Made by a program: the position numbers and the translations under genes
The notes under the pieces: model-generated
What the model was told of the DNA's origin: nothing
Databases searched by the model: none
The model's input: the letters and a program-made list of their open reading frames with translations, nothing else
Part shown: positions 7,687 through 13,729 of the stretch, one piece after another
How positions within the stretch are numbered: position 1 is the stretch's first letter
Layout: every line of letters begins with the position of its first letter
Assembly: GCA_023433855.1 (NCBI GenBank)
Contig: JAEYTV010000396.1
Coordinates: 1 to 21,254, forward strand
Direction of reading: 5' to 3'
Source of the DNA: Pseudomonadota bacterium
GTDB lineage: Bacteria; Pseudomonadota; Alphaproteobacteria; Rhizobiales; Rhizobiaceae
DNA: 21,254 nucleotides

Positions 7687-9122
7687 ACGTTGAGAAGCAG
7701 GAACTCCCGCTCCCAGGGACTGATCACCTGCATGAATGTCTCGAACTCACCGCGTTTCACCCCGGCATAGAGACCGATGAATTCCGAACTGAACACCTCC
7801 GCCAGTGCGGGCTCGGCTTCCAAGTGCGAAACGGCTTCCAAAAGGCCCCGCGGCAACTCGATCGAGCCTTCGTTGGCGGTGTCTTCTGTCGGCGGCGCGG
7901 GCTCGATCTGATTGATGATGCCAAGCAGCCCGCAGCCCAACGAGGCAGCCAGTGCCAGGTATGGATTGGCATCCGAGCTTGGCAACCGGTTCTCGACCCT
8001 GCGGGCTGCAGCGTCGGACACTGGTACGCGGAAGGCCGTCGTGCGGTTGTCATAACCCCAGGCATTGTTGACCGGAGCCGACATGTCGGGCGTCAAGCGT
8101 CGGTAGGAATTCACGTAAGGAGCCATCATCACCAGGCTCTTCGGGACGTAGGTCTGCATGCCTCCGATGAAATGGAAGAACGTCTTGGAGGCCGAACCAT
8201 CGGGATTGGAGAAGATGTTCTTGCCGCTGTCGATATCGACGACAGACTGATGGATGTGCATGGCCGAGCCTGGCTGCCCCTGCATCGGCTTCGCCATGAA
8301 GGTGGCATAGATCCCGTGCTTCATGGCCGCTTCGCGGATCGTGCGCTTGAACATGAAAACCTGATCGGCAAGTTCGACCGGATCGCCGTGCCGCAGGTTG
8401 ATTTCAAGCTGCGCCGGGCCTTCCTCGTGGATCAGCGTGTCGATCTCCAGGCCCTGCTTTTCGGAGAAGTGATAGATATCGTCGATCAGTTCGTCAAATT
8501 CGTTGATGCCGGCTATGGAATAGCCCTGGCCGGCAAGGATCGATCGGCCAGACCGCCCTTTCGGGGGATGCAGCGGATAATCCGGATCATCGTTCTTGGC
8601 GACCAGGTAGAACTCGATTTCCGGCGCCACGACGGGCTTCCAGCCCCGTTCGTGATAAAGGTTGACCACATTTTTGAGGACGTTACGTGGCGTGTACGCG
8701 ACCGCATTCCCTTCTGTATCGACAATATCGCAGATCACCTGTGCCGTCGGGTCGGTTTCCCAGGGAACGACCGAAAGCGTCGAAAGATCTGGGACGAGTT
8801 TGAGGTCGCTGTCACGTGGCTCGTAACGGAATGTGCCCGTCTCGTCGGGATATTCTCCCGAAATGGTATGGCGGTAGAGGGCCGACGGAAGGGCGAGCGA
8901 GGTGTTTGAGGTGAATTTCGAGGACGGCATCATCTTGCCCCGGGGGACACCCGCGAGATCAGGAGTTATGCATTCCACGTCCTCGATGCCTCGCGCCCGG
9001 AGCCATCCCGCAGCTTCGCGCCAATCCGCTGCGCCGCGGAGCGATGTAAGTGTCGGCTGGGCGACGGCGGCTTTGAGAACGGTACCTGTTACGGGAGCGG
9101 GATTGGCTTTCTTACGCGGCAT
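7683..9122 (-). CDS. puuA: Glutamine synthetase-like ligase (probable gamma-glutamylputrescine synthetase)
   Basis: A 479-residue member of the glutamine synthetase family. Visible family blocks are ARGIEDVECITPDLAGVPRG (N-terminal domain), VAPEIEFYLV, QLEINLRHGDP, AMHIHQSV, NSYRRLTPDMSAPVNNAWG, the arginine-containing DNRTTAFRVP segment and RVENRLPSSDANPYLA. These match the GlnA-like/PuuA branch rather than housekeeping GlnA, whose adenylylation-site region is absent. The reaction would be ATP-dependent joining of glutamate to putrescine or another amine in the cytoplasm. The PuuB-like gene overlaps its stop codon. ATG 9122 gives the usual length, but no good ribosome binding site precedes it; the frame stays open to 9236, so the start is uncertain. 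Because only 125 bases separate it from the divergent flavoprotein gene, its promoter must lie there. Confidence 0.75.
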   Translation of the reverse strand: MPRKKANPAPVTGTVLKAAVAQPTLTSLRGAADWREAAGWLRARGIEDVECITPDLAGVPRGKMMPSSKFTSNTSLALPSALYRHTISGEYPDETGTFRYEPRDSDLKLVPDLSTLSVVPWETDPTAQVICDIVDTEGNAVAYTPRNVLKNVVNLYHERGWKPVVAPEIEFYLVAKNDDPDYPLHPPKGRSGRSILAGQGYSIAGINEFDELIDDIYHFSEKQGLEIDTLIHEEGPAQLEINLRHGDPVELADQVFMFKRTIREAAMKHGIYATFMAKPMQGQPGSAMHIHQSVVDIDSGKNIFSNPDGSASKTFFHFIGGMQTYVPKSLVMMAPYVNSYRRLTPDMSAPVNNAWGYDNRTTAFRVPVSDAAARRVENRLPSSDANPYLALAASLGCGLLGIINQIEPAPPTEDTANEGSIELPRGLLEAVSHLEAEPALAEVFSSEFIGLYAGVKRGEFETFMQVISPWEREFLLLNV

Positions 9123-9247
9123 GACACACCGGGGTGAGGTTGATCGAAGTTCCATCATAACCACGGAATGGCGATTGGCGAGGGGGGCGGCATTGACTTT
9201 GCGCCGTTCAACAAAGCAAGAAGCGCCGAACAGCAAGGAACTTGTCG

Positions 9248-10438
9248 GTGAAGCAGAAATATGACGTGGTCATCCTGGGGGCCGGTGCTGCTGGAATGAT
9301 GTGCGCCATCCGCGCCGGCCGTCTCGGACGTTCGGTGCTTGTCCTTGATCACGCAAAAGCACCAGGCGAGAAGATCCGCATCTCCGGGGGCGGACGGTGC
9401 AATTTCACCAACATCCATGCGAGCGCCAGGAACTTCCTGTCGTCCAATCCACATTTTGCCAAGTCTGCACTCGCCCGGTTCACGCCGCGCGATTTTCTGG
9501 GAATGGTCGAGCGACATCGCATCCCCTGGCACGAGAAGACGTTGGGGCAGCTATTCTGTGACAACAGTGCCAAGGACATCATCCGGATGTTGTTGGAGGA
9601 GATGAGGGCGGTCGGCGCAACTCTGCAACTTCAGACGCAGATCGCCAACCTGGAGAAGACCGTCGGAGGTTTCCGCCTGGAAACGTCCGACGGCGTCGTG
9701 GAGGCGCAGGCACTTGTCGTCGCCACGGGCGGCAAGTCGATCCCGAAGATGGGCGCCACCGGCCTTGCCTATGACATCGCCAGGCAGTTCGGCCTGAAGG
9801 TCACCGAAACGCGTCCGGCGCTCGTCCCCCTGACCCTCGATCCGACTCTCCTCGCGAAGCTTTCACCGCTTTCCGGTATCAGTGTGCCGGCGGAGGTGCG
9901 GCACGGAAAGACCGTCTTCCGGGAAGCGCTGCTGTTTACCCATCGCGGCCTTAGTGGGCCGGCAATCCTGCAAGTCTCGTCCTACTGGCGGGAGGGCGAC
10001 AACATCACCCTTACGCTGGAGCCAGACCTGGACTTGGTCGCGCTATTGAAAGCCGCCCGGAAAGAAAGCGGACGGCAAGCGGCCCAGCGGGTGCTCGCCG
10101 AATACCTGCCGAAGCGCCTGGCGCAGTTCTTCGTCGAGAACAGGCAGCCAGGACAACATCTCGCCGATATGTCGGACAAAGCGATCGAAGCGCTTGCGGC
10201 ATCGATCCAGAACTGGACAATCAAGCCCGCGGGATCGGAAGGATACCGAACGGCGGAAGTGACCCTCGGCGGCATCGACACAACGGAACTCGATTCAAGG
10301 ACGATGCAGGTGAAGGCGGTGCCGGGGCTGTACTTCATCGGAGAATGCGTTGACGTTACGGGCTGGCTGGGTGGTTACAATTTTCAATGGGCATGGGCGT
10401 CGGGGCACGTGACCGGCGAAGCGCTGGCCGAGGCGTGA
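9248..10438 (+). CDS. NAD(P)/FAD-dependent oxidoreductase, HI0933/BaiN family
   Basis: A 396-residue flavoprotein with an N-terminal FAD-binding fold (GAGAAG at 11-16) followed by the family hallmark KIRISGGGRCNFTN (42-55), and the conserved C-terminal block YFIGECVDVTGWLGGYNFQ that closes the FAD site. Members of this YhiN/HI0933 family are widespread, but their cellular reaction is mostly unknown; the BaiN name comes from a gut clostridial bile-acid enzyme and should not be read as function here. GTG 9248 is chosen because AAGGAA lies seven bases ahead of it; a TTG at 9242 is too close to that site. It is transcribed away from the ligase gene. No substrate can be named. Confidence 0.85.
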   Translation: MKQKYDVVILGAGAAGMMCAIRAGRLGRSVLVLDHAKAPGEKIRISGGGRCNFTNIHASARNFLSSNPHFAKSALARFTPRDFLGMVERHRIPWHEKTLGQLFCDNSAKDIIRMLLEEMRAVGATLQLQTQIANLEKTVGGFRLETSDGVVEAQALVVATGGKSIPKMGATGLAYDIARQFGLKVTETRPALVPLTLDPTLLAKLSPLSGISVPAEVRHGKTVFREALLFTHRGLSGPAILQVSSYWREGDNITLTLEPDLDLVALLKAARKESGRQAAQRVLAEYLPKRLAQFFVENRQPGQHLADMSDKAIEALAASIQNWTIKPAGSEGYRTAEVTLGGIDTTELDSRTMQVKAVPGLYFIGECVDVTGWLGGYNFQWAWASGHVTGEALAEA

Positions 10439-10452
10439 TTCAGCAGTTCTTA

Positions 10453-10467
10453 ATGCGCGTGGCGCAT
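10453..10467 (+). repeat. Short inverted repeat after the flavoprotein gene
   Basis: ATGCGC (10453-10458... one base earlier on the T is unpaired) and GCGCAT form a 6-bp stem with a 3-base loop within 30 bases of the flavoprotein stop codon. The 8-base word CTTAATGC occurs at 10449-10456 and again at 10473-10480. It may add to termination; no T-run follows. Confidence 0.3.
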
Positions 10468-10512
10468 GCTGCCTTAATGCCAGCAAAGTCTTGTGGTGCT
10501 TTGTTGCATGCG

Positions 10513-10541
10513 CTGGCTGCCGGCTCATGGCCGGCCGCCAG
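10513..10541 (+). terminator. Strong long hairpin downstream of the flavoprotein gene
   Basis: CTGGC-T-GCCGGC (10513-10524) pairs with GCCGGC-C-GCCAG (10530-10541): eleven Watson-Crick pairs with one internal mismatch, extended by one G-T pair around a CAT loop. It is very stable but not followed by T residues. It could end transcription of the flavoprotein gene with help from Rho, or be a dispersed palindromic repeat. Confidence 0.4.
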
Positions 10542-10569
10542 GAATGACAACTGTTCTGGGGTTATGTTC

Positions 10570-10710
10570 ATGCAAAAGGCCCGCGGTGCCCGTGCGATCG
10601 CAATTGCTCTCCTCCACGATGAGGCAAGGCAGAAGCGACTGCGTCTCTTCGCGATTTCGGCAGGGGCAACGGCAGCTTTTCTCGCGCTCCCGATCATTTT
10701 CTTCCACTGA
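10570..10710 (+). CDS. Small single-pass membrane protein (hypothetical)
   Basis: A 46-residue candidate: a basic, Arg/Lys-rich N-terminal half (QKARGARAIAIA, then EARQKRLRLF) followed by one hydrophobic segment (AISAGATAAFLALPIIFF) that ends at the C-terminus. GGGG at 10558-10561 lies eight bases before ATG 10570; an ATG two codons earlier (10564) is a poorer fit. The layout suggests a tail-anchored or N-in inner-membrane peptide. I do not recognise the family. Its 3' end overlaps by 17 bases the opposite-strand small gene ending at 10694. Evidence is limited to the binding site, the membrane segment and its place in an otherwise empty 600-base stretch. Confidence 0.35.
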   Translation: MQKARGARAIAIALLHDEARQKRLRLFAISAGATAAFLALPIIFFH

Positions 10711-10981
10711 CATATCCCGCCTGGCAGTCCAGGGCGCAAAAGGCACTGCGCACGCGTGGTGACGAGTGGCCGACGGTACTTGGGGCCGACTGACGGAAGG
10801 CGGACGTCACGCTGGCTTGCCGTTTGCCGCGTGAGGTGATCAGGCGGCTGAACGCCACGAACCAGCCGGACGTCGGGGTGGCAAAACGACGATAGAATTC
10901 TTCTTCCGTCTCGGACCGGCAACAATCGGCGAGCGCATTCCTCTGGTGCAGCAGATGGGCAATGACGACGTTCTCGTACAT
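10694..10981 (-). CDS. Small hypothetical protein, divergent from the LysR-type regulator
   Basis: A 95-residue protein of unknown function. The case for a real gene is the start: ATG 10981 is preceded by a strong Shine-Dalgarno (AAGGAGAG) at good spacing, and TATAAA at 11011-11016 (minus strand) sits at -10 distance for a ~30-base leader. The first ~55 residues look like a folded domain (MYENVVIAHLLHQRNALADC, a FYRRF stretch, then WFVAFSRLI); the Ser/Arg-rich remainder looks less ordered and could be a poorly conserved tail. No signal peptide or membrane segment is evident. It is divergent from the adjacent lysR-type gene with 85 bases between starts, a common arrangement for a regulator and its target. 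I do not recognise the family. Confidence 0.5.
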   Translation of the reverse strand: MYENVVIAHLLHQRNALADCCRSETEEEFYRRFATPTSGWFVAFSRLITSRGKRQASVTSAFRQSAPSTVGHSSPRVRSAFCALDCQAGYVSGRK

Positions 10982-11029
10982 GGGAACTCTCCTTAAACGA
11001 CGTCCCTGCTTTTATACCTCAAAAAAAGC

Positions 11030-11047
11030 TTCTTGTACCGCCAAGAA
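11030..11047. promoter_or_regulatory. Inverted repeat TTCTTG-N6-CAAGAA in the divergent promoter region
   Basis: TTCTTG (11030-11035) and CAAGAA (11042-11047) form an 18-bp dyad in the 85-base gap between the small gene at 10694-10981 and the LysR-type gene. It is separate from the larger palindrome that begins five bases later. Size and place fit an operator. Confidence 0.35.
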
Positions 11048-11051
11048 CCGG

Positions 11052-11079
11052 CTATGTTTTTCAGCCATGAAAAACATAG
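11052..11079. promoter_or_regulatory. Perfect 12-bp inverted repeat straddling the lysR-type start codon
   Basis: CTATGTTTTTCA (11052-11063) and TGAAAAACATAG (11068-11079) are exact reverse complements around the 4-base spacer GCCA. The ATG start codon of the LysR-type gene is 11067-11069, so it sits at the spacer/right-arm junction. As DNA it is a good candidate operator (LysR proteins bind dyads containing T-N11-A); as RNA it would bury the start codon and its upstream region in a hairpin. Confidence 0.6.
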
Positions 11080-11930
11080 GTTGGGACGCCTACGAGATCT
11101 TCCTCGAAGTCGCACGCGGAGGTGGTCTTTCCGGAGCCGCCGCGACGTCAGGGCTGAGCCCTGCCACGATCGGCCGTCGTATGCTGGACCTGGAAGCCGC
11201 CGTCGGCCGTCCGCTTTTTCTCCGCAGCCGCACCGGATATCAGCTCACCACGGACGGTTCTGCGCTTTTTTCGGAGCTGCTCGAAATGGAGGGAGCGGCG
11301 CGGAGGGTGGAAAGCTGGAAGCGTGAAAGCCGCGCCGCGCCGCTCGTTCGGATAGCCTGCGGCACGTGGCTTGCCTGGATGTTCATGAGAAACCTATCTC
11401 TTATCCGCCACGAGCAGGACAACGTTCGGCTGAACTTCTATGTAGCCGAACGGCGTGCGAGTCTGGCGCACCGGGAAAGCGACATCGGCATTCGCGCGTT
11501 CGAGCCTCATGAACCCAACCTTGCGGCGACAAAACTCGGCGAGGTCGCCTATGCTGCCTATCGCTCCCGCAGCTCGCATTCGTTCGTCGCCGATCAATGG
11601 TTGGCAGTCGGCCAGGAAGACGCGATCTCGGCCTATCTTCGCTGGCCGCACGACCACAACCCCGGCCGCGTGGTGATTACGGTCAACCAGCCAAGAGCCT
11701 TGCGCGACCTCGCGCTCGCCGGTGCAGGTACTGCGGTTCTGCCCTGTTTCATCGGCGACCAGGATATGCGCCTGCAACGGGTCGGAGGTGAGATCTTGAG
11801 CCTCCGGCACACGCAATGGATCGTCATGAACAACGACGATCGCCACCGTCCGGAAATCCGGGCGGTGGTCGATCGGATGGTTAGCTTTGTCAGAGGCAAT
11901 GCGGATCTTTTTTCCGGCCGCCGCTCCTAG
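11067..11930 (+). CDS. LysR-type transcriptional regulator
   Basis: A 287-residue DNA-binding protein. The N-terminal winged helix-turn-helix (7-64) reads WDAYEIFLEVARGGGLSGAA, then ATSGLSPATIGRRMLDLEA and GRPLFLRSRTGYQLT, a clear LysR pattern of the SPATIGRR subgroup. The remainder is a shortened effector-binding domain. ATG 11067 is chosen because the HTH begins directly after it; the frame is open further upstream to 10962 but that segment lacks any LysR character. No strong Shine-Dalgarno precedes the ATG, and the start lies in a perfect inverted repeat, which suggests autoregulation. It is divergent from the 95-residue gene at 10694-10981, a plausible target. Effector and regulon cannot be deduced. 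Its TAG stop interlocks with the stop of the convergent gene on the other strand in the palindrome CTAG. Confidence 0.85.
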   Translation: MKNIGWDAYEIFLEVARGGGLSGAAATSGLSPATIGRRMLDLEAAVGRPLFLRSRTGYQLTTDGSALFSELLEMEGAARRVESWKRESRAAPLVRIACGTWLAWMFMRNLSLIRHEQDNVRLNFYVAERRASLAHRESDIGIRAFEPHEPNLAATKLGEVAYAAYRSRSSHSFVADQWLAVGQEDAISAYLRWPHDHNPGRVVITVNQPRALRDLALAGAGTAVLPCFIGDQDMRLQRVGGEILSLRHTQWIVMNNDDRHRPEIRAVVDRMVSFVRGNADLFSGRRS

Positions 11931-12169
11931 CTTGCGACACGGTTGGTGACGACCACCGGTATCATGAGATCGCCCCAGTGACCTTCGCCGCCGTGATGGC
12001 GCGCCGAGCGGACCAGTTCTACGGAAACGCCCGCGTTGACCGCCTTCATGACGGCGTGGTTGAGGCGGTGCAGGTCGTTCGCCAGCGTGCGTATGGCCGC
12101 CTGTTGCTCGGCGGTCATGCTGCTTGATTGCTCCTCGGCGCGCTCCTTGACGCGGGTCTGGACATTCAT
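11927..12169 (-). CDS. Small conserved-looking hypothetical protein downstream of aceA
   Basis: An 80-residue soluble protein. It begins with a charged, Glu/Gln/Ser-rich stretch (MNVQTRVKERAEEQSSSMTA), continues into a probable helix (EQQAAIRTLANDLHRLNHAV, then MKAVNAG) and ends with ELVRSARHHGGEGHWGDLMIP and VVVTNRV. AGAGGAG lies seven bases before ATG 12169, a strong ribosome binding site, which supports it as a real gene. It follows aceA on the same strand after 74 bases that hold a 9-bp hairpin, so it is probably cotranscribed with aceA. Function unknown; the helical N-terminal half could be an oligomerisation region. Its last base pairs overlap the LysR-type gene's stop. Confidence 0.65.
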   Translation of the reverse strand: MNVQTRVKERAEEQSSSMTAEQQAAIRTLANDLHRLNHAVMKAVNAGVSVELVRSARHHGGEGHWGDLMIPVVVTNRVAS

Positions 12170-12205
12170 GGCATTTCTCCTCTTCTTGTGCCGGGGTTCT
12201 TGAGA

Positions 12206-12233
12206 TGCTGCCGGGCCGTCCGGACCGGCAGCA
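12206..12233 (-). terminator. 9-bp hairpin just after aceA
   Basis: TGCTGCCGG (12206-12214) and CCGGCAGCA (12225-12233) form a perfect 9-bp stem with a 10-base loop, ten bases past the aceA stop codon. No T-run follows on the minus strand. It may protect aceA mRNA from 3' decay or partly terminate, lowering expression of the small downstream gene. Confidence 0.45.
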
Positions 12234-12243
12234 GGTCTTTCGC

Positions 12244-13533
12244 TTACTCTGCGGCGGGGCGGAACTGGTCGTGCTCGGTCGACCCGCTCATGGCAGTCGT
12301 GGAGGACAGGCCGCCGGTGATGGCCGTCGAAACCGCATCGAAATAGCCGGTGCCGACCTCCCGCTGATGCTTGGTCGCGGTGTAGCCGTTGGCCTCGGCC
12401 GCAAATTCGGCCTCCTGGAGCTCCGAATAGGCTGCCATCTGGCGGTCCTTGTAGCTCCGCGCCAGTTCGAACATGCCGTAGTTCAGCTGGTGGAAACCGG
12501 CGAGCGTGATGAATTGAAACTTGTAGCCCATGGCTCCGAGCTCCCTCTGGAACTTGGCAATGGTCCCGTCGTCCAGGTTCTTCTTCCAGTTGAACGAAGG
12601 CGAGCAGTTGTAGGCGAGCATCTTGTTCGGATGCACCTTACGCACGCCTTCGGCAAACCGGCGCGCCTGTTCGAGATCCGGCTTGGAGGTTTCGCACCAG
12701 ATCAGGTCGCAATAAGGCGCATAGGCGACTGCGCGGGCGATACAGGGCTCCAGGCCATTGCGGACCCGATAGAAACCTTCGACGGTCCGACCCGCATCGT
12801 AGTCGACGAAAGGCTGGTCCCGCTCGTCGATATCGGATGTGAGCAGCTTGGCGGCTTCGGCGTCAGTGCGGGCGATTACCAGTGTCGGGACACCCATGAC
12901 GTCGGCCGCAAGCCGTGCCGCGGTGAGGTTGCGGATATGCGCAGCGGTAGGGATCAGGACCTTGCCGCCGAGATGGCCGCACTTCTTCTCGGATGCCAGC
13001 TGATCCTCGTAGTGAACCCCCGCGGTACCCGCCTCGATGAAGGCCTTCATGATTTCGAATGCGTTCAGAGGGCCGCCGAAACCTGCCTCCGCATCTGCAA
13101 CGATCGGGGCAAACCAGGTTTCCACCGATAGACCCTTACCTTCGGCCGTCTCGATCTGGTCGGCCCGTTGAAGTGTCCGGTTGATCCGGCGGGCAAGCTC
13201 CGGCGCAGCATTCGCAGGATAAAGCGACTGGTCCGGGTACATGGCCGACGCCGTATTGGCATCCGCAGCAACCTGCCAACCCGACAGGTAGATCGCTTTC
13301 AGTCCGGCTCGAACCTGCTGCATGGCCTGGTTACCGGTCATTGCTCCAAGTGCATTGACGAAGTCTTCCCGGTGAAGCAGGGACCACAGGCGGTTGGCGC
13401 CTGCCTCCGCAAGGGAATACTGGATCCTCATCGATCCACGGAGACGCTCCACGTCCTCCACCGAATAGGGGCGTTCAATGCCATCGAAGCGATTGTTGGG
13501 TGCTCCGGGAACCAGAGTGTAAAAGTCTGTCAT
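12244..13533 (-). CDS. aceA: Isocitrate lyase
   Basis: A 429-residue cytoplasmic enzyme that cleaves isocitrate to glyoxylate and succinate, first step of the glyoxylate shunt needed for growth on acetate and fatty acids. The catalytic signature KKCGH is at 183-187 with the active-site cysteine C185. Other family blocks are [15 protein letters not shown] (140-154), [11 protein letters not shown] and [15 protein letters not shown]. Length matches bacterial isocitrate lyases of the AceA-1 class. ATG 13533 is preceded by AGGAGATCAGC, a good ribosome binding site. It is divergent from a RamB-type regulator gene, and TGTAAA-type half-sites lie both in the shared 196-base gap and inside the first codons of aceA. 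Malate synthase, the partner of the shunt, is not in the window. Confidence 0.97.
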   Translation of the reverse strand: MTDFYTLVPGAPNNRFDGIERPYSVEDVERLRGSMRIQYSLAEAGANRLWSLLHREDFVNALGAMTGNQAMQQVRAGLKAIYLSGWQVAADANTASAMYPDQSLYPANAAPELARRINRTLQRADQIETAEGKGLSVETWFAPIVADAEAGFGGPLNAFEIMKAFIEAGTAGVHYEDQLASEKKCGHLGGKVLIPTAAHIRNLTAARLAADVMGVPTLVIARTDAEAAKLLTSDIDERDQPFVDYDAGRTVEGFYRVRNGLEPCIARAVAYAPYCDLIWCETSKPDLEQARRFAEGVRKVHPNKMLAYNCSPSFNWKKNLDDGTIAKFQRELGAMGYKFQFITLAGFHQLNYGMFELARSYKDRQMAAYSELQEAEFAAEANGYTATKHQREVGTGYFDAVSTAITGGLSSTTAMSGSTEHDQFRPAAE

Positions 13534-13580
13534 GCTGATCTCCTGCTTCCTGCTTGCCTCTCATTCGAGATGAGACTTGA

Positions 13581-13586
13581 TTTACA
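13581..13586. promoter_or_regulatory. Isolated TTTACA half-site near aceA
   Basis: TTTACA (the reverse complement of TGTAAA) occurs here, 48 bases ahead of the aceA start. TGTAAAAG also occurs at 13518-13525 inside the first codons of aceA. Both match the half-sites in front of the divergent regulator and might extend its binding region to the aceA promoter. A 6-base match can arise by chance. Confidence 0.25.
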
Positions 13587-13677
13587 GGTATCAACGAAAA
13601 CCCGCCATAAAAGAAGCAAAAGCAATGATCAGAAAGGGGTTAGCATGTATTGTCTTTCACCGTGGCCTGTGTGAAGA

Positions 13678-13729
13678 TGTAAAAGTTGTAAATTACGCGG
13701 CGTGCATCCGATTGTAAAAATGGTTACAA
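13678..13729. promoter_or_regulatory. Array of TGTAAA half-sites ahead of the XRE regulator, probable autoregulatory operator
   Basis: TGTAAA occurs at 13678-13683 and 13687-13692 (as TTGTAAA from 13686), and TTGTAA-N6-TTACAA forms an exact 18-bp dyad at 13712-13729 that ends at the base before the start codon. GTAA-A-TTAC at 13688-13696 is a second, compact dyad. The half-site resembles the AAAGTTTGCAAA element that I recall for Corynebacterium RamB. The position favours repression of the regulator gene and perhaps control of aceA. Confidence 0.5.

Noticed and set aside
7602..8909. 435-codon open frame on the plus strand across the ligase gene
   Set aside because: It is antisense to a clear glutamine-synthetase-family gene with all family blocks; the translation is Arg/His/Asp-rich and shows no domain pattern.
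9123..9247. Promoters or operators in the ligase/flavoprotein divergent gap
   Set aside because: Only weak short dyads (such as CACC-GG-GGTG at 9127-9136) and poor promoter-like hexamers are visible; none rises above chance.
12205..13131. 308-codon open frame on the plus strand across aceA
   Set aside because: It mirrors the codons of isocitrate lyase on the opposite strand, and there is no ribosome binding site or recognisable motif.
13534..13729. Sigma70 promoters for aceA and the XRE regulator
   Set aside because: Promoters must lie in this divergent gap, but I could not find -35/-10 pairs with good spacing on either strand, so none is called.
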